DNA from: JACRAO01 sp964490895
GTDB taxonomy: Bacteria; Bdellovibrionota; UBA1018
Length of the DNA stretch: 21,299 bases
Direction of reading: 5' to 3'
NCBI GenBank assembly: GCA_964490895.1
Contig: CAZBEI010000059.1
Span: 1 to 21,299 of the forward strand
Shown: piece after piece, positions 1 to 6,467 of the stretch
Position numbering within the stretch: position 1 is the first letter of the stretch
How the letters are laid out: each line of letters opens with the position of its first letter
Notes under the pieces: generated by a model
What the model was told of the DNA's origin: nothing
The model's input: only the letters and a program-made list of their open reading frames with translations
The model's database searches: none
Program-made: the position numbers and the translations under genes

Positions 1-45
1 AGAGCGCTAGCATTTCTCCCCATACTCGGTTAAAAATGAATCTCA

Positions 46-1302
46 ATGGATAAAATTAGAATCATTGGTGGCAAGGCTTTGCAAGGTGTGGTGCAGGTGA
101 GTGGAGCGAAGAATGCAGCTTTGCCTATTTTATTTTCTTCTTTGCTTACGGACGAAGTATGCACTTACAAAAGAGTGCCCCATTTGCAGGACATTCAATC
201 GACTTTGGTTTTATTGGAGCACTTGGGGGTAAAAATTCTAAACCCACTCCAAGAACACACCCTATCCTTAAAAGCAGAGGGGGTTAAAAACAGTCTAGCT
301 CCCTATGATTTGGTGAGAAAAATGAGGGCTTCTGTCCTTGTTTTAGGGCCTCTTCTTGCAAAACTGGGCCAAGCCAAAGTGAGTCTCCCCGGGGGTTGTG
401 CCATCGGCGCGAGGCCTATCCATTATCATTTGGAGGGACTAGAAAAACTAGGGGCAGAAATAAAACTCGAAAACGGCTATGTGCTGGCTCATTGTAAAAA
501 ATTGAGGGGAGCTAGAGTAAAGTTTTCTTTTCCAAGTGTAGGGGCCACTGAAAATATCATGATGGCTGCAGCTTTGGCTGACGGGGAAACAGTGATTGAA
601 AACTGCGCCAAGGAGCCAGAAATCACAGATTTGGCCCAAGCGTTGAGAGCTATGGGTGCCCAAATAGAGGGAGAGGGGTCGGCAAAAATTTATATCCAAG
701 GCAAGCGAACTTTAAAAGGATGCACCTACGAAATAGTGGGGGATCGAATTGAGGCCGGGACTTATTTAGCGGCAGCTCTTGCCACAAGGGGATCGGTTTT
801 GGTTCAAGGAATACGGCCTGAAAGCTTAGAGGCTGTTCTTATAAAATTTGAAAAAGCCGGAGCACAAATTAATAGAAAAGAAGAGTCCATTTTTTTAGCC
901 AGTCCACCAAAAATTAAGGCCGTGTCTTTGAGTACAGCCCCTTTTCCTGGATTTCCAACTGATATGCAAGCTCAGTTTATGGCTGTAATGACGCTTGCGC
1001 GGGGAACTTCTCGGATTAAAGAGACTGTTTTTGAAAACCGCTTTATGCACATTCCAGAACTCATGCGATTGGGTGCAGAGATTTCGATTTCAGGAAATAT
1101 GGCTCGTATAAAAGGGGTAAAAAATCTGATCGGGGCGCCATTGATGGCAACAGATCTCAGAGCAAGCGCAAGCCTCTTGATTGGAGGTCTTTGTGCTCAA
1201 GGGGAGACCATCGTCAATCGGATTTATCATTTGGACCGTGGGTACGAAGAAATGGAAAGAAAGCTCAAAGCGTTAGGGGCTGAAATTGAAAGGATCAAAT
1301 AA
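46..1302 (+). CDS. murA: UDP-N-acetylglucosamine 1-carboxyvinyltransferase (MurA)
   Basis: Catalyses the first committed step of peptidoglycan synthesis in the cytoplasm: transfer of enolpyruvate from PEP to UDP-GlcNAc. The 418-residue length fits the family. Visible landmarks are the N-terminal substrate-binding Lys22-Asn23 in SGAKNAALPI, Arg94 in KMRASVLVLGP, the catalytic-loop Cys118 in LPGGCAIGARP (the cysteine that fosfomycin alkylates in sensitive enzymes) and Asp306 in FPTDMQAQ. The two-fold repeated EPT-synthase fold is evident from the two similar halves. Its TAA stop overlaps the ATG of the HIT gene by one base, so the two are probably translated together. Only 45 bases precede the start and I see no convincing promoter there, so it may belong to an operon beginning upstream of the window. 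Confidence 0.97.
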   Translation: MDKIRIIGGKALQGVVQVSGAKNAALPILFSSLLTDEVCTYKRVPHLQDIQSTLVLLEHLGVKILNPLQEHTLSLKAEGVKNSLAPYDLVRKMRASVLVLGPLLAKLGQAKVSLPGGCAIGARPIHYHLEGLEKLGAEIKLENGYVLAHCKKLRGARVKFSFPSVGATENIMMAAALADGETVIENCAKEPEITDLAQALRAMGAQIEGEGSAKIYIQGKRTLKGCTYEIVGDRIEAGTYLAAALATRGSVLVQGIRPESLEAVLIKFEKAGAQINRKEESIFLASPPKIKAVSLSTAPFPGFPTDMQAQFMAVMTLARGTSRIKETVFENRFMHIPELMRLGAEISISGNMARIKGVKNLIGAPLMATDLRASASLLIGGLCAQGETIVNRIYHLDRGYEEMERKLKALGAEIERIK

Positions 1303-1661
1303 TGTCTCAAGATTGTATTTTTTGTAAAATTGTTGACGGCAAAATTCCATCAAAACGGATTTACGAAGACGAAAAATTTATTTGTATAGAAGATCTCTAT
1401 CCCCAGGCAAAGAAGCATTTCTTACTTATTCCGAAAAAACATATTGTGGCACTCGATCACGTTTTTCCTGAAAATGCAGCTAGCGAAAGAGAATTGTTAG
1501 GAGAACTTTTTGAAAAAGCGATCGTCATAGCGAGGCAGACAGGTCTTTTGCCTGCTGGGTTTCGATCTGTGATCAATACAGGCTCCGAGGGCGGGCAGAG
1601 TGTGTTTCATCTTCACCTCCATCTTTTGGGGGGTGAGCAACTGAGCCCGCGGTTTGGGTAG
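1302..1661 (+). CDS. HIT-family nucleotide hydrolase (HinT-like)
   Basis: Histidine-triad purine nucleoside phosphoramidase-like protein of 119 residues, the usual HinT size. The active-site triad HLHLHLL is at residues 103-109 (His103, 105, 107), and the N-terminal CIFCKI with Cys5/Cys8 is typical of the zinc-binding bacterial HIT subgroup. Members hydrolyse nucleoside 5'-phosphoramidates or AMP-lysine; the physiological substrate is usually unclear. The start codon overlaps the murA stop (TAATG), implying translational coupling. The gene ends 7 bp before the end of a convergent gene, with only a weak short hairpin (GTAGG/CCTAC) at its stop. Confidence 0.95.
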   Translation: MSQDCIFCKIVDGKIPSKRIYEDEKFICIEDLYPQAKKHFLLIPKKHIVALDHVFPENAASERELLGELFEKAIVIARQTGLLPAGFRSVINTGSEGGQSVFHLHLHLLGGEQLSPRFG

Positions 1662-1668
1662 GTTACCC

Positions 1669-2049
1669 CTACTCCACCTTCTGGTCGTACATCGTGCCTT
1701 TTTTGCACTTCACACCCTTTTTTTGGACAAAGCTTGACATCTGGTAGGTGTGTTCGCCTAGCCATTTCAAAAAGGTCCCTTTTTTTATCTGGATCAGGTT
1801 AAAAAGATTTAAAAAGGTATGAGTTAAATGGAGTTTGCTTTCGACGTTTGGGTTCTCACTTTGCTCAAGTGCAGCTTTGGGTTGGGGCACCTCAGTCGGG
1901 GTCATTAATTTTTTGACAATCTCGGCTGCTTTTTCTTCTTCTTTTTTTTCTTTTTGCTGCTGGGTGAATTTTTCTTGTTCAATTCTCAATTCTGAAGAAG
2001 AAATGGGTTGAATAAATTTGGTCAACGCAGAGCCAATACGTGGCAACAT
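1669..2049 (-). CDS. Hypothetical protein with charged coiled-coil-like middle
   Basis: I do not recognise a characterised family. The 126-residue product has no signal peptide or membrane segment. Residues about 20-50 are very rich in Lys, Glu and Gln (EQEKFTQQQKEKKEEEKAAE), suggesting a helical or coiled-coil stretch, followed by a Pro-containing linker and a more ordered C-terminal half ending in KKGTMYDQKVE. The start is supported by a GGAG Shine-Dalgarno 5 nt upstream of ATG. It lies convergent to murA-HIT and divergent from the serine palmitoyltransferase-like gene. The ordered C-terminus and good ribosome binding site argue that it is a real gene; I cannot assign a function. Confidence 0.75.
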   Translation of the reverse strand: MLPRIGSALTKFIQPISSSELRIEQEKFTQQQKEKKEEEKAAEIVKKLMTPTEVPQPKAALEQSENPNVESKLHLTHTFLNLFNLIQIKKGTFLKWLGEHTYQMSSFVQKKGVKCKKGTMYDQKVE

Positions 2050-2203
2050 AGGACTCCAAGCCTTTCTTACCGAGGAATTTGCCTTGCCATGCCTAAGAAA
2101 CTTATCGGCGACGCGTTATAAAACTTGAGTAAAAAGAATTACTATTGGTGTTTCAGGATTGACCCAGTGGTAAACATGATGTTAGTTCTTACATCCTTCA
2201 CCT

Positions 2204-3448
2204 ATGACAGATCTTTTTGCGAAGTGTTATGACTTTGAAGACGCTAAGAAAGTAGAGGCGGCAGGGGTTTACCCATTTTTCCGGCCTATTGAGCAAACCA
2301 TAGGCTCAACTGTCACGACTCATGGAAAAAAACGGGTCATGATTGGCTCCAATAACTATCTGGGGCTCACTCACCATCCCAAAGTTCAAGCAGCCGCTAA
2401 AAAGGCCATTGATCATTATGGAACAGGTTGTACGGGATCCCGGTTTTTGAATGGCAATTTAGTGATCCATGAAGAGTTGGAAGAAAAATTATCTCAATAT
2501 TTAGGAAAAGAAAGCTGCCTTGTTTTCAGCACGGGTTTTTTATCTAACCAGGGGAGTCTATCGTCACTGGTGAGTCGAAATGATGTTATTTACTGTGATC
2601 GCGAGAACCATGCCTCCATTATTGAAGGCACCCGGGTGGCCATGGGAGACACGGTTAAGTTTAAGCACAATGACATGGAGGATTTGGAGAGGGTCCTCAT
2701 TCAGACGCGAGGCAAGTACAAAGGCGCCTTGATTGTTGCGGATGGTGTTTTTTCGATGTCGGGTGAAATTTTGAATTTTCCTAAAATAATAGAGCTCGCA
2801 AAAAAATACCGATGTCGCTCTTATGTAGACGACGCCCATGCTTTGGGAGTTTTAGGCCCCGAAGGACAAGGAACAGAAGCGCATTTTGGTTTGAGAGGAG
2901 CGGCTGATTTAGTCATGGGAACTTTTTCGAAGTCCTTTGCCTCTATTGGTGGCTTTGTAGCAGGTCCAGCCGATGTGATTCATTACATTAAACATAAGTC
3001 ACGACCTTTTATTTTTAGTGCGGCAATGCCTCCGGCAGCAGTGGCGACGGTTTTGGAATGCCTCAGAATTGTACAAGAAGAGCCAGAGCATTTGCTCAAT
3101 CTTTGGCGAAATGCTCGCAAAATGAAAAAAGAACTCAACCTGCTAGGTTATAATACAATGAATAGTCAAACTCCGATCATTCCCTTGTTTATTGGGGATG
3201 ACTTGACTTCGTTTTCGTTTACTCAGAAGCTCTACGAGAGGGGAGTTTTTGCCACACCCGTGGTGAAACCGGCCGTACCCGAGGGAGGCGCTCTCATTCG
3301 CACGAGCTATATGGCCACCCACACTGACGAAGATCTTGACTATACCTTAGAGGTCTTAGAAGATTTAGGGAAAGAGTTTGGAATTATCAACAAAGGTTTG
3401 ACCACGGAATGGGGGAAAGAATCTTATGTATCAGCTCAAGCGCGTTGA
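2204..3448 (+). CDS. Alpha-oxoamine synthase, probably serine palmitoyltransferase
   Basis: PLP-dependent enzyme of fold type I, 414 residues, that condenses an amino acid with an acyl-CoA (or acyl-ACP). Visible: SNNYLGL (49-55), the NHAS motif with His136 that stacks on PLP, the DDAH motif (209-212), and the Schiff-base lysine Lys243 in GTFSKSFASIGG. Family members are hard to separate (BioF, Kbl, HemA, SPT). Stretches such as GTGCTGSRFLNG, VKFKHNDMEDLER and SRPFIFSAAMPP are closest to what I know of bacterial serine palmitoyltransferases, which start sphingolipid synthesis from serine. It overlaps the next gene, a GNAT-like acyltransferase, by 23 bp. Sphingophosphonolipids are known from Bacteriovorax stolpii, which fits the inferred lineage. 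2-amino-3-ketobutyrate CoA ligase is the main alternative. A candidate TTGACC (2159-2164) with a poor -10 precedes it. Confidence 0.85.
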   Translation: MTDLFAKCYDFEDAKKVEAAGVYPFFRPIEQTIGSTVTTHGKKRVMIGSNNYLGLTHHPKVQAAAKKAIDHYGTGCTGSRFLNGNLVIHEELEEKLSQYLGKESCLVFSTGFLSNQGSLSSLVSRNDVIYCDRENHASIIEGTRVAMGDTVKFKHNDMEDLERVLIQTRGKYKGALIVADGVFSMSGEILNFPKIIELAKKYRCRSYVDDAHALGVLGPEGQGTEAHFGLRGAADLVMGTFSKSFASIGGFVAGPADVIHYIKHKSRPFIFSAAMPPAAVATVLECLRIVQEEPEHLLNLWRNARKMKKELNLLGYNTMNSQTPIIPLFIGDDLTSFSFTQKLYERGVFATPVVKPAVPEGGALIRTSYMATHTDEDLDYTLEVLEDLGKEFGIINKGLTTEWGKESYVSAQAR

Positions 3449-4568
3449 AACGAATAAAGAATGGCGGGATTTTATTGATTTACCCTGGAAAATTTATGCC
3501 AAAGATCGCCACTGGGTGCCGCCACTCAAACTGGCAATCAAGGACATCCTCGATGTTCAAAAAAATCCATTTTTTAAGCATGCCGAAATGTTCCCAGTCA
3601 CAGCCTACAAAAATGGAGAGTGTGTGGGGCGCGTTATGGGGATTATTGATGATTCTCACAATAAGTTTCATGACGAGAAAACAGGTTTTTTTGGTTTTTT
3701 TGAGTGTATTGACGATCAAAGTCTTGCCCAACTCTTGTTAGACGAAGTAAAGACTTGGGTCCTATCAAAGGGGATGACTGTGTTGAGAGGGCCTATGAAT
3801 CCCAGCACCAATCACGAATGTGGCTTACTGGTGGAGGGATTCGAAGACTCTCCGACGGTCATGAACACTTACAATCCTTCCTACTATGTAAACCTTATTG
3901 AAAACTGGGGATTCAAAAAATCAAAGGACTTGATTGCCTATGACATTGACAGTCGCAAAGTAAAATTTTCTGAAAAACTCTTGGCTCAAGCCGAAAAATT
4001 AAAGCAAACAGGCTCTGTCACGTTTCGTATAATCAACATGAAAGAATTCGAAAAAGAAGTCGAGCTCATTTTGGACATCTACAATGACGCCTGGGAATCC
4101 AATTGGGGATTTGTCCCGATGTCTCCAGATGAGTTTCGTCACATGGCAAAAGACATGAAATCTATTGTGGACCCTGAGCTTTTACTCATTGCGGAAGTGA
4201 AGGGAAAACCGGCTGGATTTGCACTGACGCTTCCAGATGTCAATCAAGCAATTAAGAAAGTAAAAAATGGAAAACTTTTTCCGACGGGATTGATAAAACT
4301 CCTTTGGAACCTCAAAGGACCCGGCAGGAAAAAAACAATCAATCGCTGTCGTATTTTGACCCTTGGAATTAAGAAAGACTATCGTGCCTATGGCATTGGC
4401 CCGCTGCTTTACTCAGAGTTTTTAAAGAGAGGCCCCGCCAATGGCTATCCTGTGGGAGAGGCTTCGTGGATTTTAGAAGACAATATCCCCATGAACAAAG
4501 CTATTCAGCACATGGGTGGAGAAAAGACTAAAGTTTACCGCTTGTACGATCGGTCTCTCTCCGCTTAA
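3426..4568 (+). CDS. GNAT-superfamily N-acyltransferase, candidate ceramide synthase
   Basis: A 380-residue protein of a family usually annotated only as N-acetyltransferase. The N-terminal half carries conserved-looking stretches RGPMNPSTNHECGLL and NTYNPSYYVNL; the C-terminal half has a GNAT acyl-CoA-binding signature at LGIKKDYRAYGIGPLLYSEFLKR followed by EDNIPMNKAIQHMGG. The start is backed by a GGGGGA Shine-Dalgarno about 10 nt upstream, inside the end of the preceding gene (23-bp overlap). Translational coupling to the serine palmitoyltransferase-like gene suggests that it acylates that enzyme's product; bacterial ceramide synthase of Caulobacter is also a GNAT-type protein. The substrate assignment is inference from context; the GNAT fold call is firmer. 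Its stop is one base away from ruvC's start. Confidence 0.8.
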   Translation: MYQLKRVETNKEWRDFIDLPWKIYAKDRHWVPPLKLAIKDILDVQKNPFFKHAEMFPVTAYKNGECVGRVMGIIDDSHNKFHDEKTGFFGFFECIDDQSLAQLLLDEVKTWVLSKGMTVLRGPMNPSTNHECGLLVEGFEDSPTVMNTYNPSYYVNLIENWGFKKSKDLIAYDIDSRKVKFSEKLLAQAEKLKQTGSVTFRIINMKEFEKEVELILDIYNDAWESNWGFVPMSPDEFRHMAKDMKSIVDPELLLIAEVKGKPAGFALTLPDVNQAIKKVKNGKLFPTGLIKLLWNLKGPGRKKTINRCRILTLGIKKDYRAYGIGPLLYSEFLKRGPANGYPVGEASWILEDNIPMNKAIQHMGGEKTKVYRLYDRSLSA

Positions 4569-4569
4569 A

Positions 4570-5130
4570 ATGCGTGTACTTGGGGTAGATCCAGGTTCAA
4601 GGCTGACTGGATACGGATGTATTGATCTCATTGGCAATCAGTTGCACTTAGTCACCCAGGGAACCCTCAGTGTGGGACAAAGCAACATTGCTCTAGAAAA
4701 GCGGTTGCTTTATATCTACCGTGGACTGCAAGAAATTATCCAAAAATATCGCCCTCAGGTGATGGCAGTAGAAAAAATCTTTTTCGCAAAAAATGCGATC
4801 TCGGCTTTGAAGTTAGGGCAAGCCCGAGGAGTGGTGGTTTTGACTGGGAGTATGAATGGCCTTGAAATCGCAGAGTACAATCCTACAGAGGTAAAAGCTT
4901 CGATCACCGGATATGGCCGCGCAGAAAAGAGCCAAGTTGCAAAAATGATTCAAGTCTTATTGGGCAAGCAATCTTTTCTGACCGATGATGCCTCAGATGC
5001 ACTCGCACTGGCCATCCATCATGCGTATGGGATGATTTCGAATTCTAGAAAAAAAATCCTGCCTCGTCTTAAAAAAAAGAAAAACCTTTCTTTGGCCCAG
5101 GCCGTGGGATTTGCAGTGAAGAGGAGTTAA
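4570..5130 (+). CDS. ruvC: Holliday junction resolvase RuvC
   Basis: Endonuclease that cuts Holliday junctions symmetrically during recombinational repair, acting with RuvAB. The product is 186 residues, a normal RuvC length, if translation starts at MRVLGVDPG; an in-frame upstream ATG at 4516 lies inside the acyltransferase gene and would add 18 residues unlike the family. The four acidic metal ligands are visible: Asp7 (GVDPGS), Glu68 (AVEKIFFAKN), and Asp140 and Asp143 in TDDASDALALAIHHA. The C-terminus is unusually lysine/arginine-rich (KKILPRLKKKKN). The start lies one base after the preceding stop, so expression depends on the upstream operon. ruvA and ruvB lie 3.9 kb downstream, separated by accessory genes. 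Confidence 0.97.
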   Translation: MRVLGVDPGSRLTGYGCIDLIGNQLHLVTQGTLSVGQSNIALEKRLLYIYRGLQEIIQKYRPQVMAVEKIFFAKNAISALKLGQARGVVVLTGSMNGLEIAEYNPTEVKASITGYGRAEKSQVAKMIQVLLGKQSFLTDDASDALALAIHHAYGMISNSRKKILPRLKKKKNLSLAQAVGFAVKRS

Positions 5131-5151
5131 GTTCAGCCTCCAATGCAGCAT

Positions 5152-5190
5152 TTGACTTTCTTATTAGTGTCTATTAAAATGGACATTAAT
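5152..5190 (+). promoter_or_regulatory. Promoter and putative operator of the toxin-antitoxin pair
   Basis: TTGACT (5152-5157), 17-bp spacer, TAAAAT (5175-5180). The expected start of transcription, about 5187, is only 2 nt before the toxin ATG at 5189, so the mRNA would be nearly leaderless; no Shine-Dalgarno is present. An imperfect inverted repeat, ATTAGTGTC (5163-5171) and GACATTAAT (5182-5190), brackets the -10 box with one mismatch. This is where a Phd-type antitoxin would be expected to bind for autorepression. The promoter match is directly seen; the operator role is inferred. Confidence 0.65.
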
Positions 5191-5446
5191 GTACAACGTT
5201 GTTTATACAGAAATTGCAAAAAAACAGTTAGATTGCTTGCATGGAAAACTAAAAAGTCAGATTGAAAGAGGATTACAAAGAATTGCACAAAATCCGAAAT
5301 TAGGAAAACCTCTAAAAGGAGAACTAAAAGGGATCTGGTCAGAGAGAGTTTCTACTTTTAGGATTCTGTATAAAATCTATGACAAGAAGGTGGAAATTTT
5401 AATTCTTTTAATCGAACACAGAAAATCTATCTATGGAGATCATTGA
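5189..5446 (+). CDS. RelE/ParE-family toxin of a type II toxin-antitoxin pair
   Basis: Small basic protein of 85 residues with the RelE/ParE pattern: an N-terminal strand (YNVVYTEIAKKQL), two helices with KLKSQIERGLQRIAQNP, then GKPLKGELKGIWSERV, the central FRILYKIYDKKVEILILLI strands and a C-terminal EHRKSIY. RelE-type members cleave mRNA on the ribosome and ParE-type members poison gyrase; RILYKI and the terminal HR.SIY favour the RelE side, without certainty. It is followed by a Phd/YefM antitoxin whose start overlaps its TGA. Toxin-first order is the reverse of most relBE/phd-doc loci. The module is a typical mobile accessory locus inserted between ruvC and ruvAB. Confidence 0.88.
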   Translation: MYNVVYTEIAKKQLDCLHGKLKSQIERGLQRIAQNPKLGKPLKGELKGIWSERVSTFRILYKIYDKKVEILILLIEHRKSIYGDH

Positions 5447-5739
5447 TGACATATAAAATTATTTCTATTAGTAAAGCTAAAGAAACCCTTTTACAGCTTT
5501 CTAGAAAAGTAAATCAAGAGGGACAAGCTTATATTTTTACTAGAGATGGAGAACCCGTCAGCGCGCTCGTCCCTGTCGAAGATTATGAGGCTTTGCTTGA
5601 AACAACTGAAATCCTTTCAAATCCAGCCACAATGAAAAAACTAGAAGCAGCATTATTGGACGAAAAAAAGAATAACCTTTGGAAACAGGATAAAAAAGGA
5701 AATTGGACAAAAATAAGCAAACTAAAAAAAGTGGCTTAA
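5446..5739 (+). CDS. Phd/YefM-family antitoxin
   Basis: 97-residue partner of the preceding RelE-like toxin. The N-terminal DNA-binding Phd fold is visible as ISISKAKETLLQLSRKVNQEGQAYIFTRDGEPVSALVPVEDYEALLET, the classic pattern in which a MetJ-like Phd domain ends with a DYE.L helix. The lysine-rich C-terminal part (residues 60-97) is the likely toxin-wrapping region. I place the start at the ATG at 5446, which shares its A with the toxin TGA (TGATG); a TTG three bases earlier is in frame but less likely. It probably neutralises the toxin and represses the shared promoter. A 9-bp hairpin overlaps the end of the gene. Confidence 0.88.
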   Translation: MTYKIISISKAKETLLQLSRKVNQEGQAYIFTRDGEPVSALVPVEDYEALLETTEILSNPATMKKLEAALLDEKKNNLWKQDKKGNWTKISKLKKVA

Positions 5740-5751
5740 AGATTAAGCCAC
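5731..5751 (+). terminator. Hairpin at the end of the toxin-antitoxin operon
   Basis: Perfect 9-bp inverted repeat GTGGCTTAA / TTAAGCCAC with a 3-nt loop (AGA), enclosing the antitoxin stop codon. No T-tract follows, so it is at best a weak intrinsic terminator or an mRNA-stabilising stem. Its right arm overlaps the start of the 21-bp repeat described next. Confidence 0.45.
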
Positions 5752-5784
5752 CAAGAATTTCTGTCTTTGGGATCTGGGTTGAGC
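5747..5784 (+). pseudogene. Remnant of a hydrolase 3' end (21-bp direct repeat)
   Basis: Bases 5747-5767 are identical to 7720-7740, the last codons of the S33 hydrolase gene, in the same orientation. Ungapped similarity continues weakly for 17 more bases (10 of 17 identical). Read in the hydrolase frame it gives SHQEFLSLGSGLS compared with GHQEFLSWSTGLD. A 21-base chance repeat in 21 kb is very unlikely. It may be the surviving tail of a second hydrolase copy lost when the neighbouring toxin-antitoxin genes were acquired; an attachment-site-like duplication is an alternative. Confidence 0.5.
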
Positions 5785-5796
5785 CGTGCCTGTGAC

Positions 5797-6135
5797 TTAG
5801 CGCGCTAATGCTGCTTTTAATTGTTTCCTTTTGGCCCCAAAAATACGAATTGCCATTTTTTTTACTTCTTCTATTTTTTTCTGATAGGGGCTTTTATAGC
5901 CAAAAGGGAATAAAATTGAAGAGGGGTCAACACCTAGGGCTGTGGCAATCAAGGAGGCTCTTTTAACGCCTACTTCTACCTTGTCATTTTCTATTAAACT
6001 CAAATTAGATTCGGCCAGTCCGGTTGCTTCAGAAAGTTCCTTTAGGGTAATTTTGAAGTTCGTTCGAAAAGCTCGAATAATCCCTCCGGGAGAAGTTCTA
6101 ACGTGTTTTAAATCATCAAAAAAGTCTTTAGCCAT
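5797..6135 (-). CDS. Xre-family helix-turn-helix antitoxin/regulator
   Basis: 112-residue protein with a central HTH_3 (Cro/C1-type) domain: IRAFRTNFKITLKELSEATG (recognition region LAESNLSLIENDKVEVGVKRASLIATALGVDPSSILFP, residues about 20-78), then a basic C-terminal tail. It lies 9 bp downstream of a short RelE-like gene, and a GAGGG Shine-Dalgarno overlapping that gene's stop serves its ATG. This is the usual higBA-like arrangement in which the second gene encodes the DNA-binding antitoxin that represses its own operon. The stop codon sits in a 12-bp palindrome, TTAGCGCGCTAA (5797-5808). Confidence 0.85.
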   Translation of the reverse strand: MAKDFFDDLKHVRTSPGGIIRAFRTNFKITLKELSEATGLAESNLSLIENDKVEVGVKRASLIATALGVDPSSILFPFGYKSPYQKKIEEVKKMAIRIFGAKRKQLKAALAR

Positions 6136-6144
6136 TTGATTCCC

Positions 6145-6375
6145 TCATTTCATGTAACTAAAACTAGAAGAACGGTATCCTTCCCACTCTCCACGCAGGG
6201 GATGATCTGCCCAGATGTCTGGTCTCTCGAGAAGTTTGCTTGGGCCATGCAGTTTGATTGTTTCGGCCCATAACCTAATAATAATTTTGTCTTCATCTGT
6301 TAAGTTCTTGCTCTGAAAGGTTCTTAGCGCCGCATCTTCTAGTTGAATTTTCCAGATGATCGTCTTGTTGCTCAT
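6145..6375 (-). CDS. Short RelE/HigB-like toxin, probably C-terminally truncated
   Basis: 76-residue product beginning TIIWKIQLEDAALRTFQSKN and ending HPLRGEWEGYRSSSFSYMK. The PLRGEWEGYRSSSFS stretch matches the point where RelE-family toxins enter the central beta-sheet, but the protein stops there. The following strands (the R.IYRV...V.KH.Y-type region that supplies catalytic residues) are missing, and I could not find them in another frame downstream because the antitoxin gene starts 10 bp on. So either the toxin decayed while the antitoxin was kept, or this is a short variant family. A good promoter lies directly upstream, with transcription start about 2 nt before the ATG. Confidence 0.7.
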   Translation of the reverse strand: MSNKTIIWKIQLEDAALRTFQSKNLTDEDKIIIRLWAETIKLHGPSKLLERPDIWADHPLRGEWEGYRSSSFSYMK

Positions 6376-6383
6376 TATTAAAA

Positions 6384-6412
6384 ATAATAATATATTAAAT
6401 TGTGTAAGTCAA
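6384..6412 (-). promoter_or_regulatory. Promoter of the RelE-like/Xre operon
   Basis: On the minus strand, TTGACT (6412-6407), 17-bp spacer, TATTAT (6389-6384). The predicted transcription start, about 6377, is roughly 2 nt from the ATG at 6375-6373, with no Shine-Dalgarno. An imperfect inverted repeat, AATTGTGTAA (6398-6407) and TTACACACAATT (6420-6431), overlaps the -35 side and could be the Xre operator. It would also affect the divergent hydrolase promoter. Confidence 0.6.
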
Positions 6413-6432
6413 TCATGTTTTACACACAATTC

Positions 6433-6461
6433 TTTACGTCAATGGATTTCTGTGCTAAACA
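6433..6461 (+). promoter_or_regulatory. Candidate promoter of the hydrolase gene
   Basis: TTTACG (6433-6438), 17-bp spacer, TAAACA (6456-6461). The match is moderate. The predicted start of transcription falls on or next to the ATG at 6468, and no Shine-Dalgarno exists upstream, so a leaderless message is likely if this promoter is real. It is divergent from the Xre operon promoter. Confidence 0.45.
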
Positions 6462-6467
6462 TACACC

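Noticed and set aside
448..699. Minus-strand 83-codon frame inside murA
   Set aside because: Fully antisense to a strongly conserved gene and without family resemblance; a shadow frame. The same applies to 2564-2839, 3480-3731, 7358-7576, 9301-9573, 17852-18142 and similar frames.
3409..3741. Plus-strand 110-codon frame overlapping the GNAT-like gene
   Set aside because: It lies in another frame of a clearly coding region; the 380-codon frame has GNAT motifs and a ribosome binding site.
5131..5150. Possible third REP-like copy after ruvC (GTTCAGCCTC match)
   Set aside because: Only ten bases match the left REP-like repeat, then the similarity is lost; too short to claim.
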